Positions 45,701 to 53,230 of a stretch of DNA of 64,000 nucleotides are shown here, piece after piece; the first letter of the stretch is position 1, and each line of letters starts with the position of its first letter. The stretch is from NCBI RefSeq assembly GCF_019703515.2, contig NC_059374.1, positions 15,536,245 to 15,600,244 on the forward strand, in the 5' to 3' direction. Source of the stretch: Myxocyprinus asiaticus. Its lineage: Eukaryota > Chordata > Actinopteri > Cypriniformes > Catostomidae. Both the position numbers and the translations under genes were made by a program. Under the pieces are notes generated by a model. That model had not been told where the DNA came from. It saw only the letters and a list, made by a program, of their open reading frames with translations, and made no database searches.

Positions 45701-46979
45701 CTGGCAATGAAGTTTTATATTACTTTACACAGAAAAGGTTAGGAAGCAATTTTATCACACTAAAATCATGTTAACACGTATATTGTTTACAATTTGTGGC
45801 AATACTTTTGAAACAGTGAGTATTTTAACGTTTACGGATTGCCTCCATTCACTTGCATTGTACGTGCCTCACTGGAACCCTCACTGTTTTTTTTTTTTAT
45901 TTGTTTTTTTTTTTAAGAAAAATGAGGTACGAGTTAAAATTTATCTTTGTGGTATTCAAAATTGTGTCACAAATACTGTCGATTGAGCTTAACATGTGTT
46001 GAATCTGGAATATTCCTTCAAACTCTCACCGTTACTCAAAAGTGCAAGACCAGAATTATACAAAGAGATAAGCAGCAAACCAGCTTTGGCAATGTACAAA
46101 ATAATAAATATATAAATAATTAAATAAATAAAGAGAACAATAATGAGAAAATATTAACATTTTACTTTTTGTAATAGCATACAATTTTATATTACAAGCG
46201 GTGAATTATCACCACATTTTTGCATCAGTATAATTACTACAGTCATTAAAGCCTTTAAAAACTGCAAATTGTATACTGTTAATTGCGACTGATTTCAGGA
46301 TTCCAGTAAAGTTAATCTAAAAATTTTTTTTTCATGTGACAATATCTAAATGATTTTTTTTATTATTATTATTTATTTATTTTAATTAAAAGTATTATTT
46401 AACATCACTGAATTAACTTGAAAACATTAGGGTACACCAACGAGAGGAATTTTAAGGGTTAGATCAGTTAATTAATCAGCTATTAATGAAATAGCTCATT
46501 ATGGTGAAATGCCTGAATATCGACACAGGCGTCCTCTAGACCAGAAAGTCCAAAACTTGCTACAGGATAATGCTACAGGTAAAAAGTTAATGCAAAAGGT
46601 AATATTATTTATGTTATTTAACAGACGCTTTCATCCAAAGTAAATTAGTAACAAAATGGCACAATAGTGATGGTTTATGTCTCACTTCTTACACGGTTTG
46701 AACCCTACAGTTCCTGAGCTTTAGCCACAATGCCACACCAAAAACAGATTTTGCAACCCTATACTGTAGAGTCTATACCACTACATGCAAGCCAAACCCA
46801 TACAAACTAAAAGGAATGACACAGTATATGAAAACTTTATGGCATCTATTAGACATGCATAAAAACATATACAATCAACATTCACACACAAATTTTGTAG
46901 TATAATTGAAATTAATCTAAAGCTTATACTCTGCAGTCAAAACTGTAATTGGAGGTCTTACCGTGTCATTGTCTGCCAT
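17222..46979 (-). CDS. tmprss2: TMPRSS2-like transmembrane serine protease (whole gene)
   Basis: Type II transmembrane trypsin-like protease. Coding exons, in transcript order: 46979-46962, 40456-40291, 36599-36486, 36335-36021, 34857-34731, 33698-33603, 33487-33444, 28328-28166, 27401-27232, 26930-26832, 25031-24889, 17413-17222. All junctions keep frame and total 1647 nt (548 aa). Cytoplasmic tail 1-79 with PPPPY; membrane segment about 80-99; LDLRA 106-204 with a 71-residue insertion (112-182); SRCR about 205-293; cleavage after R303 before IIGG; catalytic H344, D391 and S488; D482 in the S1 pocket predicts Arg/Lys specificity. C295 and C411 probably tether the stem to the protease domain. 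NxS/T sequons include N102, N185 and N458. The domain order and GATEE motif point to TMPRSS2 over TMPRSS4 or 13. Family knowledge: such proteases cleave surface and secreted substrates at the plasma membrane. Length exceeds the usual ~490 aa because of the insertion. Confidence 0.92.
17705..18120 (+). pseudogene. Tc1-like transposase N-terminal fragment
   Basis: Plus-strand frame reads [18 protein letters not shown] and [18 protein letters not shown], a helix-turn-helix DNA-binding segment of a Tc1-like transposase. The rest is frameshifted and breaks off near 18120, where a DIRS element begins. It is the same family as 43596-44140. It lies in the last intron of the protease gene, in antisense orientation. 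Confidence 0.7.
18222..18809 (+). pseudogene. DIRS gag-like ORF
   Basis: 195 codons. The N terminus has paired cysteines and histidines ([17 protein letters not shown] and CTHCENMS), a putative zinc-binding module. A Pro/Ser-rich stretch follows. The frame then breaks, with the homologous continuation to about 19000 in other frames. Recognised from fish DIRS elements. Confidence 0.65.
19200..19860 (+). pseudogene. DIRS RNase H-region remnant
   Basis: Frames covering 19254-19619 read [34 protein letters not shown] and [17 protein letters not shown], the RNase H-like part that follows the DIRS reverse transcriptase. The WTDN motif keeps an acidic residue. The following segment is frameshifted and runs to [18 protein letters not shown] at about 19860. 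The polymerase palm motif is not present. Confidence 0.65.
20503..20826. repeat. DIRS terminal stem-loop (copy 1)
   Basis: The left arm around 20505-20555 (gttacttgcgtaacctccgt) is the reverse complement of the right arm around 20770-20820 (ggaggttacgcaagttac). Arms of about 45 bp enclose about 220 bp. The same structure closes the second DIRS copy. Confidence 0.7.
20829..21792. mobile_element. hAT-like MITE with nested MITE
   Basis: The segment with gattagacaatacaaaaatt (about 20950) matches 6120 in the hAT-like MITE at 5894. The right end near 21792 reads gtcaaatttacagcctta, resembling the inverted TAGGGCTGT end. In between, about 21150-21655 carries repeated gtgtggac/gtccacact motifs of another MITE. 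Confidence 0.45.
22000..24406 (-). mobile_element. hAT-like element with nested MITEs
   Basis: The right end, reverse-complemented, begins CAGAGGTGGGTAGTAATGCG and continues with runs of ACTTnAGTAA-type motifs, a common teleost hAT end. Similar AGTAC/GTAACT motifs at about 22070-22180 suggest the other end. Nested inside are a palindromic MITE (22258-22545) and a TTAA hairpin MITE (22560-23170). No transposase was recognised. Confidence 0.5.
22560..23170. mobile_element. TTAA hairpin MITE (aatagttcaccc family)
   Basis: It begins TTAAAAGGAATAGTTCACCC. The left arm (catttactcaccctcatgcc) pairs with the right arm (ggggtggcatgagggtacatt) at about 23140. The right TTAA end is lost. Confidence 0.6.
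24889..25031 (-). CDS. tmprss2: tmprss2-like exon 11 (S1 pocket)
   Basis: 143 bp between ccaccag and GTAAGT. It encodes [20 protein letters not shown] and ends [16 protein letters not shown]482 sits at the base of the specificity pocket. Confidence 0.93.
25541..26758 (-). mobile_element. Tc1-like element with intact terminal repeats
   Basis: The termini are perfect inverted repeats of at least 20 bp (cagttgtgctcaaaagtttg and its complement), flanked by TA runs. About 1.2 kb, the usual Tc1 size. On the minus strand, remnants of a transposase are visible (for example at 26213-26010, an [14 protein letters not shown] stretch), but the frame is badly broken. It sits between exons 11 and 10 of the protease gene, 75 bp from exon 10. 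Confidence 0.75.
26832..26930 (-). CDS. tmprss2: tmprss2-like exon 10
   Basis: 99 bp between ccatacag and GTACAG. It encodes [19 protein letters not shown] and [14 protein letters not shown]411 is the expected partner of C295 across the cleavage site. It lies just 75 bp beyond the right end of a Tc1 element. Confidence 0.92.
27232..27401 (-). CDS. tmprss2: tmprss2-like exon 9 (catalytic Asp)
   Basis: 170 bp between gattacag and GTGAGT. It encodes [16 protein letters not shown] onward to [17 protein letters not shown] with catalytic D391. Confidence 0.93.
27525..27885 (-). repeat. tRNA-derived SINE
   Basis: Read on the minus strand from about 27885, the head has a pol III A-box-like TAGCTCAACTGATAGAGC and a B-box-like GGGTACGAGTC about 35 bases on. 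The tail runs to about 27525 (gagatcagg). It is tRNA-like only at the head, so a SINE rather than a tRNA gene. Confidence 0.6.
28166..28328 (-). CDS. tmprss2: tmprss2-like exon 8 (activation site and catalytic His)
   Basis: 163 bp. It encodes [10 protein letters not shown], the cleavage site before IIGG, and SAAHCF with catalytic H344. The donor CAAGG|GTTGGT is weak, but it is the only one that keeps frame with the next exon; the alternative GTATTC three bases on breaks it. Confidence 0.92.
28827..29476 (-). repeat. LTR-like unit X (left)
   Basis: 650 bp beginning TGTAGG and ending TTATGCA, so TG...CA at both ends. It is an inverted copy of 30867-31607 with moderate divergence and length differences in AT-rich tracts. 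Shared landmarks include gtagtgcgctac and the cgccggggcaccaccctgg segment. Confidence 0.65.
29577..30080 (-). CDS. Unrecognised ORF in region Y (left copy)
   Basis: 167 codons. The central part is rich in charged residues ([20 protein letters not shown], then [12 protein letters not shown] and [18 protein letters not shown]). No family was recognised, nor any signal peptide, membrane segment or retroelement catalytic motif. The mirrored copy at 32377-32862 encodes a related protein over 160 codons without a stop, with about 30 substitutions. It may be a gag-like product of a non-autonomous element, or chance. Confidence 0.4.
   Translation of the reverse strand: MNCMRMKLECVFIRSLTPTRFLKARVMTGGHFLALSAGGKAADSRWAGGEISDIDLIEDGREIFYLFTSAGKRMKMRIAQRSPSDPLEFLVEHRVISTRPARWRLYGHSFKSDVTSLCHEATPESSDELCQRTANKVAGSKSRKHLRDISTPNDVMVEGRSVVCLIQ
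30697..30748. repeat. (CA)n microsatellite
   Basis: About 26 CA units in region Y. A shorter, interrupted counterpart on the mirror arm is at 31734-31762. Confidence 0.9.
30867..31607 (+). repeat. LTR-like unit X' (central, shared)
   Basis: 741 bp beginning TGCATAAATAAACTTTG and ending GCCCTACA. It is an inverted copy of 28827-29476. Both of its edges abut the same internal boundary motif (taatatcaattaat to the right, its complement to the left), so one LTR-like unit serves both flanking internal regions. Confidence 0.65.
31608..32866 (+). mobile_element. Internal region Y' (right copy)
   Basis: Mirror image of 29606-30866, ending abruptly after the ORF at about 32866. No outer X unit follows, so this copy is truncated. 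Confidence 0.6.
32377..32862 (+). CDS. Unrecognised ORF in region Y' (right copy)
   Basis: 161 codons, co-linear with 30080-29577 from the first Met. It shares [20 protein letters not shown] and [13 protein letters not shown]. Substitutions include many amino-acid changes, so selection is not obvious by eye. Function unknown. Confidence 0.4.
   Translation: MNLMRTQVECVFIRCLIPTRSLEARVMTGGRFLALSVGGKAADPWRAGGEISDVDLIEEGREIFYLFTSAGKRMKMRIARWSPSDPLECSVEHRVISTRPARWRFYGHSFKSDVTSLCHEATPESSDELRLHMASKVTGSNARKDLRVISTTDDITVEGRI
33444..33487 (-). CDS. tmprss2: tmprss2-like exon 7 (SRCR end)
   Basis: 44 bp between tgtttag and GTAAGA. It encodes [14 protein letters not shown]. Two cysteines and the VSLQC motif end the SRCR domain. 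A 44-bp exon at this point is characteristic of TMPRSS2-type genes. Confidence 0.88.
33603..33698 (-). CDS. tmprss2: tmprss2-like exon 6 (SRCR part 2)
   Basis: 96 bp between ccttag and GTAAGA. It encodes [19 protein letters not shown] and IQGLVNVG, the weakly conserved middle of the SRCR domain. Identification rests on position, phase and length. Confidence 0.82.
33735..34720. other. Intronic repeat-rich sequence between exons 6 and 5
   Basis: About 33735-33990 resembles a piece of the hairpin MITE family (gtggaacacaaaat). About 34000-34500 is a moderately repeated cyprinid-type sequence with GGTTAGGTTTAGGGTTGGG. No coding exon other than those listed. Confidence 0.35.
34731..34857 (-). CDS. 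tmprss2: tmprss2-like exon 5 (SRCR part 1)
   Basis: 127 bp between ttctcag and GTAAAC. It encodes [17 protein letters not shown] followed by [18 protein letters not shown], the first half of a group-A-like SRCR module (residues 205-247). Phase matches both neighbours. Confidence 0.9.
35117..35926. mobile_element. MITE with 35-bp inverted ends
   Basis: The left end (ctctggaatacttgattttg, then attggttaattgc) pairs with the right end (gcgattgaccaatcagaatc, then aagaattccagaaag). About 810 bp with no coding capacity. It lies between exons 5 and 4 and ends about 95 bp from exon 4. Confidence 0.6.
36021..36335 (-). CDS. tmprss2: tmprss2-like exon 4 (LDLRA module with repeat insertion)
   Basis: 315 bp. 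Acceptor gatttcag at 36336 is the one that keeps frame; an upstream acceptor (ttttag before 36354) would not. Donor TGCG|GTGAGC. Six cysteines in LDLRA order: C106, C111, C183, C190, C196, C204, with D191, D195, D200 and E201 placed as in calcium-binding repeats. Between C111 and C183 is a low-complexity segment of NEHE, HE and HG units. Outside this insertion the module is compact and normal. Confidence 0.88.
36122..36294 (-). repeat. Coding hexanucleotide minisatellite in LDLRA module
   Basis: About 28 six-base units on the minus strand: GAACAT, GAAAAT, GAGCAT, GGAAAT and close variants. Each encodes a dipeptide (EH, EN or GN). Higher-order periods of 12, 18 and 30 bp are visible. The array lies wholly inside exon 4 of the protease gene. 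Confidence 0.9.
36486..36599 (-). CDS. tmprss2: tmprss2-like exon 3 (membrane segment)
   Basis: 114 bp between ccatcag and GTAAGG. Basic residues (KK, GRSAK) precede a hydrophobic stretch, [17 protein letters not shown] (about residues 83-99). The positive-inside rule places the N terminus in the cytoplasm, making it type II. Confidence 0.9.
37595..38509. mobile_element. hAT-like element with 8-bp target duplication
   Basis: The ends are inverted: CAGGGTTGTCCAGATTTTTT at left and, reverse-complemented, CAGGGATGTCCAAAGTCCAG at right. The flanks ctgtgcac (37587-37594) and ctgtacac (38510-38517) form a 7/8 target duplication. About 915 bp, with no transposase seen. It lies in the intron between exons 3 and 2. 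Confidence 0.75.
38518..39690. other. Intron 2 sequence, repeat-like, no gene seen
   Basis: Contains gggtcaaaattgacc-like and ccgggccaaaaatgaccctc motifs at about 39330 and 39497, which look like ends of another MITE. No exon. Confidence 0.35.
39698..39769. repeat. (TA)n microsatellite
   Basis: About 36 uninterrupted TA units. Confidence 0.95.
40291..40456 (-). CDS. tmprss2: tmprss2-like exon 2 (cytoplasmic tail)
   Basis: 166 bp between acceptor tttctag and donor GTAAGT. It encodes [18 protein letters not shown] and a polar tail (residues 7-61). The PPPPYY run contains a PPxY motif that could bind WW domains. Proline- and tyrosine-rich tails are usual in TMPRSS2-type proteins. Confidence 0.85.
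40965..41105 (+). repeat. SINE with conserved tail
   Basis: A B-box-like GGGTTCAATTCTCA at about 41009 is followed by the tail motif TTGGATTAAAGCATCTGCCA (about 41073), shared by fish V-SINE/L2-type elements. Confidence 0.55.
42120..43352 (+). mobile_element. Tc1/mariner element
   Basis: The inverted ends share GAGCCA...ACATTATGACCAC: left cactgatgagccagtacatt at 42122, right catttgtgca at 43350. Both ends are flanked by TA-containing sequence. About 1.23 kb with one degenerate transposase gene on the plus strand. It lies in intron 1 of the protease gene. Confidence 0.75.
42362..43199 (+). pseudogene. Tc1/mariner transposase, inactive
   Basis: The N-terminal part ([20 protein letters not shown] and [12 protein letters not shown]) is in one frame to about 42570. 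The catalytic part continues in another from 42580. The first Asp is in WSDNFHF, the second-Asp position reads [11 protein letters not shown] with Asn instead of Asp, and the third acid is in [15 protein letters not shown] at 43048 lies between. Three lesions (frameshift, catalytic substitution, stop) make it non-functional. Confidence 0.8.
43596..44140 (-). mobile_element. Deleted Tc1-like element
   Basis: Inverted ends: gaactttattagtaaaacta at left and, reverse-complemented, ctctttattaggaagacctg at right. The minus strand encodes the transposase DNA-binding domain (44009-43855: [20 protein letters not shown], then [18 protein letters not shown]), followed by degraded sequence. About 545 bp, lacking the catalytic domain. 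Same family as 17705-18120. Confidence 0.7.
44141..45471. other. Intron 1 sequence, no gene seen
   Basis: AT-rich. The phrase ccaccctgttat recurs at 44856, 45049 and 45208, suggesting a moderately repeated element. No exon or ORF of note. Confidence 0.35.
45472..46018. mobile_element. MITE with long inverted ends
   Basis: The left end (ggaatattccgggttcaaca, continuing caagttaagctcagtcgaca) pairs with the right end over about 45 bp. About 547 bp. Partial relatives lie at 10559-10615 and 16080-16380. Confidence 0.7.
46590..46740 (-). repeat. SINE fragment with tRNA-like head
   Basis: The minus strand shows GGGTTCAAACC (B-box-like, about 46702) and ends in the fish V-SINE/L2 tail (complement of aacagacgctttcatccaaa). 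Confidence 0.5.
46962..46979 (-). CDS. tmprss2: tmprss2-like exon 1 (start codon)
   Basis: ATG at 46979-46977 encodes MADNDT, followed by donor ACG|GTAAGA. The start is supported because phase 0 joins exactly to the exon at 40456, and no other in-frame Met lies between acceptor and proline-rich region. Non-coding sequence upstream is presumably 5' UTR. Confidence 0.8.
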
Positions 46980-47300
46980 TAGTGAGTGAGCACTATGGTA
47001 AGATCCAAAGTGTGTATGTTTTTGGGTGGGCAGGATTCCAACCTGTCTCTGCTGTCCCAGAGTTAAAATTAGACCCTTCTTTCTATTCCTGGCCTGCTTT
47101 TCAAGAGAGAGTTAAGACTGCCCTCTTATCCGCCCACTTTTATTCATTCGCAATTTACCTCTCACTAGAGGAATGCCAGTGTCATATCTACCTGCCCGAC
47201 CAGTTTCACGAGTCCACAGCATGGTGCACCCACACCTCCCCTCTGGCTCACGTGGAAACAACGAGCTCAAAATAGTCTCAAACCAAATTCCTTCTCAGTG
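46980..47300 (-). promoter_or_regulatory. Candidate tmprss2-like promoter and 5' UTR
   Basis: On the minus strand, ATAAAAG (47143-47137) is a TATA-like box about 160 bp before the ATG. It is followed by GTGGGCGG and GATAAG and preceded by a CACCC/KLF-type GGTGTGGG and an E-box CACGTG (about 47250). The sequence is not obviously repetitive. Start site about 47110 is inference. Confidence 0.4.
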
Positions 47301-47514
47301 TAAAAATGTGAAAAAGGCCAATGTGGAGTTGGTGCAATTGGCAGGCCACTGGTTAGATTATAATGTAATCCTGTAAAACAATCACTGATTTGTTTACAAA
47401 CAAAGCTAATTACCTGATATAGCTTCATAGGATTAAGTTGGACTGGACTAGCAAGTCTAAAAATGGTTTGATTAATCAAACTCAAAAGACTTTCGATTAA
47501 CAAGACTTAAAAGT

Positions 47515-47800
47515 AAAATAATAAATAAAATTTCTCATAATTTAATCACCCGTATGCTATTTCAAACTCGTATGACTTTTTCTTCAGTGGAACACAAACA
47601 CAGATATTTTGAAGAATGTTTGAGGTTGTTTTTGGTCAAGTCAATGGGGTCCAAAACTTTCAAGCTTAAAATGGACATAAATGCATCATAAGAGTTATCT
47701 ATACTACTTGAGTGGTTTAATCCATATCTTTTGAAGCGATACAATAGCTTTGGGTGAAAAACAGACAACATTTAAGCCATTATTCACTAAAAATCTCCCT
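47515..47800. repeat. MITE fragment
   Basis: Contains caaactcgtatgactttttc and cagtggaacacaaacacaga, landmarks of a common cyprinid MITE related to the one at 22258-22545. Ends not resolved. Confidence 0.4.
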
Positions 47801-49985
47801 TTAAACTTTAATTGATTAGCAAAAATAAAGTTTATATTCTTATAAACTCGTCCTCAAAAGGATATAAGTCAAAAATATATAAATAAAGGCTATAAATCAG
47901 AACACTACTGTGATGACAATAATCTCTGAACTACTGTCGAAAATTATACCAGATTAACATTACTCCCATGGTACTTCGATATGATAACCATATTCATATA
48001 CTATTGTATTTACATGGTGCTTCAAGGTAGTAGTACATGGTGAATGGTAATGCCATGGAACTTTATTTAATGTGTTTTCATGTAGGCTACTAAGTGTTTT
48101 GACACTTTTTTGGTTGGAAAAAATTTCTTACATGCAGTAGTCGTTCACAAGCTGCACATGTGTTAAGCTTAATACAGGCTTTCTTCATAACGGGCAAACA
48201 AAACGACACATTTGCAGCATTGGTTTCCATTGATATTAGATAAATATCCATTGCAACAAGCATTCTCTTTGTTCTCTGAAGTATTCCGTTAGCGTGTTGG
48301 TGAGTTAGAAACCACTCCAAACGATTCAGTGCATGCATGAGCAGTCTGAATGTGTTATTCAAACGTGAACCGATTCCGACCGTTTTGCTATCACATTTGT
48401 AAAGAACCGACTCAAAAGAGTGATTAATTTGTGAATCGGATATATTTAGTTATGATTCAAAACCGCCGACAGTAAACCCCGGATACATTGCTCGATAACA
48501 TTGTAGGTTTTGTCAGTGTTACGCTGCTACTTAAAATAGCTTCGCTTCTTATAAGCTACTTGATTTAAAAATGAACGAAACTACCACCTCGCTACTAAGA
48601 AATATTGTTAAGCTAATAAGTTTGTTATTTGTGGTGAAGCTACTGCCCATCAATGTACATAGGAAGCAACTCTGCACATCATAAAAAAGCTGTGCACATG
48701 TGGGACTCACAATTGATTTCAATTGATTTTGATGTTAACATGTTGCTAAGTTATTGACGCAAAAAAGGCTAAGCCTTAAATACATAGCACACAACAATAT
48801 TTAGGTAAAAAATTCATTTATTTTAATTCAATTGACTGATTTTTATAAATACAGGACATTTCCTTTGCCCTGTCACCATCTTGGATATATTTATTTACTG
48901 AGCTTGGCACAATGCACCCCACATACTTCCCTGCTAGATATTATGCAAAAAGCAGTACATCAATTGTGTAGTAGGATGTCTAAATTTGCAGTCTTCACAT
49001 GGTTCCCACTTTTTGACCAATGAATTTCCACGACATTTCCATTAACTTTCTAGTCTGGGGGAAAAATATAACTTTGATTCAAACCACTTAGCTGATACGC
49101 TAATGTTTGCTAATTACAAGTTTCTCTAATTTTCACTAATTACTTTACGAATATACTGTGTTTTGGGCCACAAGGATTTAATGGTTTGCATTGTTTTCCA
49201 TTACAGATATGTACTGGTCCCTCATGATATTCACTAGACATAGAGTAACATGCCACCAACAAAAGCAAACAAATTACCAGTGTGAACCAGTGGGTTTGAA
49301 GTGTAAGTGCTATAGGTACCAAGAAAGGTGTTCCTTGTGGTAAAATAATACTTGTTTTGAATGGGAATTTGGATGCAGCTGCATTCCGATGTAACCTTCT
49401 CTACAAAGGATACATGCAATGCTGCCTTAAAATCTGACCAAACAAGGCACAATAACCCAGGAGGAAGCTAGCATATAGGCTTTCTCATCAAAAGCGTGCC
49501 TTTGATCCTTTAAAAAGCTGCCAACAGAGGTGTCAGCTATATGTCAACAATGAATTTGGAACAGCAAGCACTCAGTTGACAGTACACAAAGAGAGAATGA
49601 CAAAGCAATTACTAGGGCGGTAACTTGACATTTTTTTTTTTCTTCACTTGTAGTACTGTTCAACTATTCAATGTCACAGAGCTTTTCTTTTTTTTTTTTT
49701 TTACTGTATTTCCTTGTCAAGAAAAGATTTCAGAGTAACAGGAAGTGATGGGAACAATACATTTTATGAATCTCATTTACCATCGATTCATATATTTAAA
49801 GTTTGTTTTTAATTAATGATGAAAAAGCAGAACAGAACAATCTTTAAAGGAATAGTTCATAAATTCAGTAATCTTATCAATTACCTTTAAACAACAGTAA
49901 AATAATCGATACAACTCATGCACTGGTTTCCATGTCTTCTAAAGCTAAATAACAATTTTGTGTGATGAACAGAGAGAAATTTACT
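47801..49985. other. Intergenic, AT-rich, no gene seen
   Basis: No exon with usable signals. An open frame of 90 codons at 48362-48090 (minus) has no recognisable motif. About 48360-48640 looks like a decayed hAT-type MITE (cgattccgaccg, gtagctac-like motifs). Confidence 0.35.
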
Positions 49986-49989
49986 GTAG

Positions 49990-50150
49990 ATCTACATTTA
50001 CATTTAGTAATTTTGCATACACTTTTATCCAAAGAGACTTACAAATGAGTAACATAAGCAATTTCTCATTCAAAAGCCAACACTATCTGCAGTATACCAC
50101 TGCAAATTTCCAAGAGCAGCAAGGGTAAGCTACTACAGAAATCATTATTC
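49990..50150. repeat. L2/V-SINE-type tail fragment
   Basis: Contains cttttatccaaagagactta, the conserved 3' tail of fish L2 and V-SINE elements. Confidence 0.5.
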
Positions 50151-50176
50151 ACTCACAAATCAAATAATTAAAGCAC

Positions 50177-50864
50177 TTAAAAGGCTAGTTCACCAAAATA
50201 TGAAAATTCTCTCATAATTTACTCAGCTTCATGCCATCCCAGATTTGTATGACTTTCTTTCTTCTGCACAAATGAAGATTTTTATAAGAATAACTCATAT
50301 CTGTAGGTCCATTCAGTGCAAGTGAATGGTGACCAGAATTCCAAAAGCTCCAAAAACTAGATAAAACCATAAAAGTAATCCATAAGACTCCAGTGGTTTA
50401 ATCAAGGTCTTCTTAGTTTTGTGTGAGAACAGACCAAAATGTATCTCATTTTCTAGATGGTTTCTAGATGCTAGATGGTGCTATAGGAAGTGTAATCCAG
50501 CTTGAAATCATAATCGCCAAGGAGACTGCAATCAAGATGTACAGTGAGAAATGAGTTATATTTTGGTCTGTTCTCACCAAAAACCAACTGGATCGCTTCA
50601 GAAGACATTGATTAAACCACTGGAGTCTGATGGATTACATTAATGCTGACTTCATCAGCATTTTTTAATTATAATTTTTGGAGATTTTGGAGTTCTGGCC
50701 ACTATTCACTTGCATTGTGTGGATCTATAGATCTACAGATATATTCTTCTAAAAACGTTTGTTTGTGTTCAGCAGAAGAAAGAAAGTCATATACATCTGG
50801 GATGGCATGAGTGCAAGTAAATAATGAGAGAATTTTCATTTTTTTGTGTGAAATTACCCTTTAA
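50177..50864. mobile_element. Complete TTAA hairpin MITE
   Basis: TTAA at 50177-50180 and 50861-50864. Arms of about 270 bp are mirrored: tttactcagcttcatgccat near the left against atggcatgagtgcaagtaaa near the right, and ctttcttctgcacaaatg against cagcagaagaaagaaag. The whole unit can fold into one long hairpin. Also seen as 22560-23170 and 4603-5092. Confidence 0.7.
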
Positions 50865-51181
50865 ATAAAAAATGGTTGCTACATCAATAAAATCATATCT
50901 CATTGGTTCTTGCAACATGACAAATTTTGGTCTAATATTGCAATAAGAATGAGAGAGGATTTTTGTTATTGACATATTTGATTTAAGCGCTTTCATTCGG
51001 GTTTGAAGTGACATTCGGATAAGTAATGGCATAATTTTTGGGTGAAATATTTTTCTTAGTTTTTTTTTTATTACAAAGTGTCTCTGTTTAAAAAGAATAT
51101 TGCAATACATTTTGTAATTTCTATGTTTCAGTTAAATAAAATTAACAGCCTGGTTTTTGAACAGAGAGGTATTCATCTGGG

Positions 51182-51356
51182 CCGGTGGTTCCCAAACCTG
51201 TTCCTGAATAGCCCCCCCCTTCAGAAAAGCTTTCTGACACACCCAATTCAGGTCTTGGAGTCTCCACTAAAGAGCTGATGAGTTGAATCAGGTGTGTTTG
51301 ATTAGGGAGATATCCAAAATGTGTAGTGTTGGGGGGCCTCCAGGAACTGATTTGGG
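51182..51356. repeat. Short palindromic MITE
   Basis: gtggttcccaaacctgttcc at left and ggcctccaggaactgatttg at right are partly inverted. The core gatgagttgaatcaggtgtg is a widespread cyprinid repeat. Confidence 0.5.
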
Positions 51357-52104
51357 TCTTGGGTAGGTCTAAGGGGGTCTAGTATTGGTCTGGGTCTTAG
51401 AAGGTCTGGTCTTGACTCCATCTCTGCCCAACAGTAGTAATTTATTGAAACAAAGAAAGACAAAAGTAACAAAAACTACCTTGACACTATGATTCGCAAC
51501 AATGACTTGGAAAACATGATGACTCTGACTCACAAAAATAGTATCTACATTCAACAGTAGGTATAAAGACAAAGGCAAACATTGGGGCTAAATACACATA
51601 AACACACAAGGTCAACTGACGTAACAACACAGGTGAAAATAATTAAGATAGGGGCATTAGACCATCAACATAAACAACCTCAATACAACACTATTTTAGA
51701 GAGAGTAGGAGAGAGGGTGGCAGAGCCAAGTTTATTGACTAGCTTTACCAAGATTAAAGTTATCCGTCTACTAATACCAAACGTTATGAAATTTAGATTT
51801 TACCTTACCTGACACCCTCAGGCAACTAAGTTTAAGTTTTCGGCTTAAGTTACACACAGTAGGTTATTCCATAATGTACAGTGGCATGCAAAAGTTTGGG
51901 CACCCCTGACCAAAATTTCTGTTGCTGTGAATAGTTAAGTGAGTAGAAGATGAATTGATCTCCAAAAGGCATAAAGTTAAAGATGAAACATTCTTTTCAA
52001 CACTTTATGCAAGATAAGTGTATTATTTTTTGTTTTGCACAATTTCAGAGTGAAAAAAAAGGAAAGGAGCACCATGCAAAAGTTTGAGCACCCCAAGAGA
52101 TTTA

Positions 52105-52260
52105 CAATTTTACATTTACATTTACATTTATTCATTTGGCAGACACTTTTATCCAAAGCGACTTACAAAAGTGGAAAACATAAGTGAATCATCTTAAGGA
52201 GACAGTGGTATGAAAAGTGCTGTATTACAAAGTTTCACTAGCATCATAATAGTATTCAAA
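52105..52260. repeat. L2/SINE tail inserted in Tc1-like element
   Basis: Carries catttggcagacacttttat, then ccaaagcgacttaca, preceded by a tacatt repeat. Confidence 0.55.
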
Positions 52261-52439
52261 ACAGAATAAAGTACAACAGGAATTTTTTTTTTTTTTTAAT
52301 GACTGGTTAAGTGCTCATTTTAGCTCTGCAAATTTCAAAGCTTTACAAATACTCTGACTCCTCAAACCTTGTCCCAACAATCAGCAGCCATGGGCTCCTC
52401 TAAGCACTCTGAAAATGTAAATAATTGATGCCCATAAAG

Positions 52440-53230
52440 CAGGAGAATTTTATAAGTAGATGGCAAAGTGGTTTCAGGTAGCCGTTTCCTCAGTTCGTAA
52501 TGTAATTAAGAAATGGTAGTTAACAGGAATGGTGGAGGTCAAGTTGAGGTCTGGAAGACCAAGAAAGCTTTCAGAGAGAACTGCTCATAGGATTGCTAGA
52601 AAGGCAAATCAAAACCCCTGTTTGACTGCAATAGACCTTAAGGAAGAATTAGCAGACTCTGGAGTAGTGGTGCACTGTTCTACATTGCAGCGACACCTGC
52701 ACAAATATGACCTTCATGAGAAGAAAACCTTTCTTGTGTCCTCGCCACAAAATTCAGCATCAGAAGTTTGCAAATGAACATCTAAACAAGCCTGATGCAT
52801 TCTGGAAACAAGCCCTGTGGACTGATGAAGTTAAAATCTAACATTTTGGCCACAATGAGCAAAGGTATGCTTGGAGAAAAAAGGGTGCAGAATTTCATGA
52901 AAAGAACACCTCTCCAACTGTTAAGCACAGGGGTGGATCGATCATGCTTTGGGCTTGTGTTGCAGCTAGCAGCATGGGGAACATTTCACTGGTAGAAGGA
53001 AGAATGGATTAAATTAAATACCAGCAAATTATGGAAGCAAACTTCACACCATCTGTAAAAAAGCTGAAGCTGAAGATGAAAAGAGGATGGCTTCTACTAC
53101 AGTATAACGATCCTAAACATACCTCAAAATCCACAATGGATGACCTCAAGAGGCGCAAGCACGAGGAGACCACGGTGGTGGGTGGAGGGCCCTGGTGGCT
53201 ACATCCATCCCAGGGATTGATCTTGGAGTG
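52440..53230 (+). pseudogene. Tc1-like transposase, truncated
   Basis: Helix-turn-helix part (KLRSGRPRKLSERTAHRI) at 52541 onward. Then LWTDEVKI with the first catalytic Asp and, after frameshifts and a stop, LLQYNDPKHTSK with the second. The third catalytic acid and the C terminus are absent. Confidence 0.75.

Noticed and set aside
48090..48362. 90-codon minus-strand ORF
   Set aside because: No recognisable motif, repeat-like surroundings and no splice or promoter signals.
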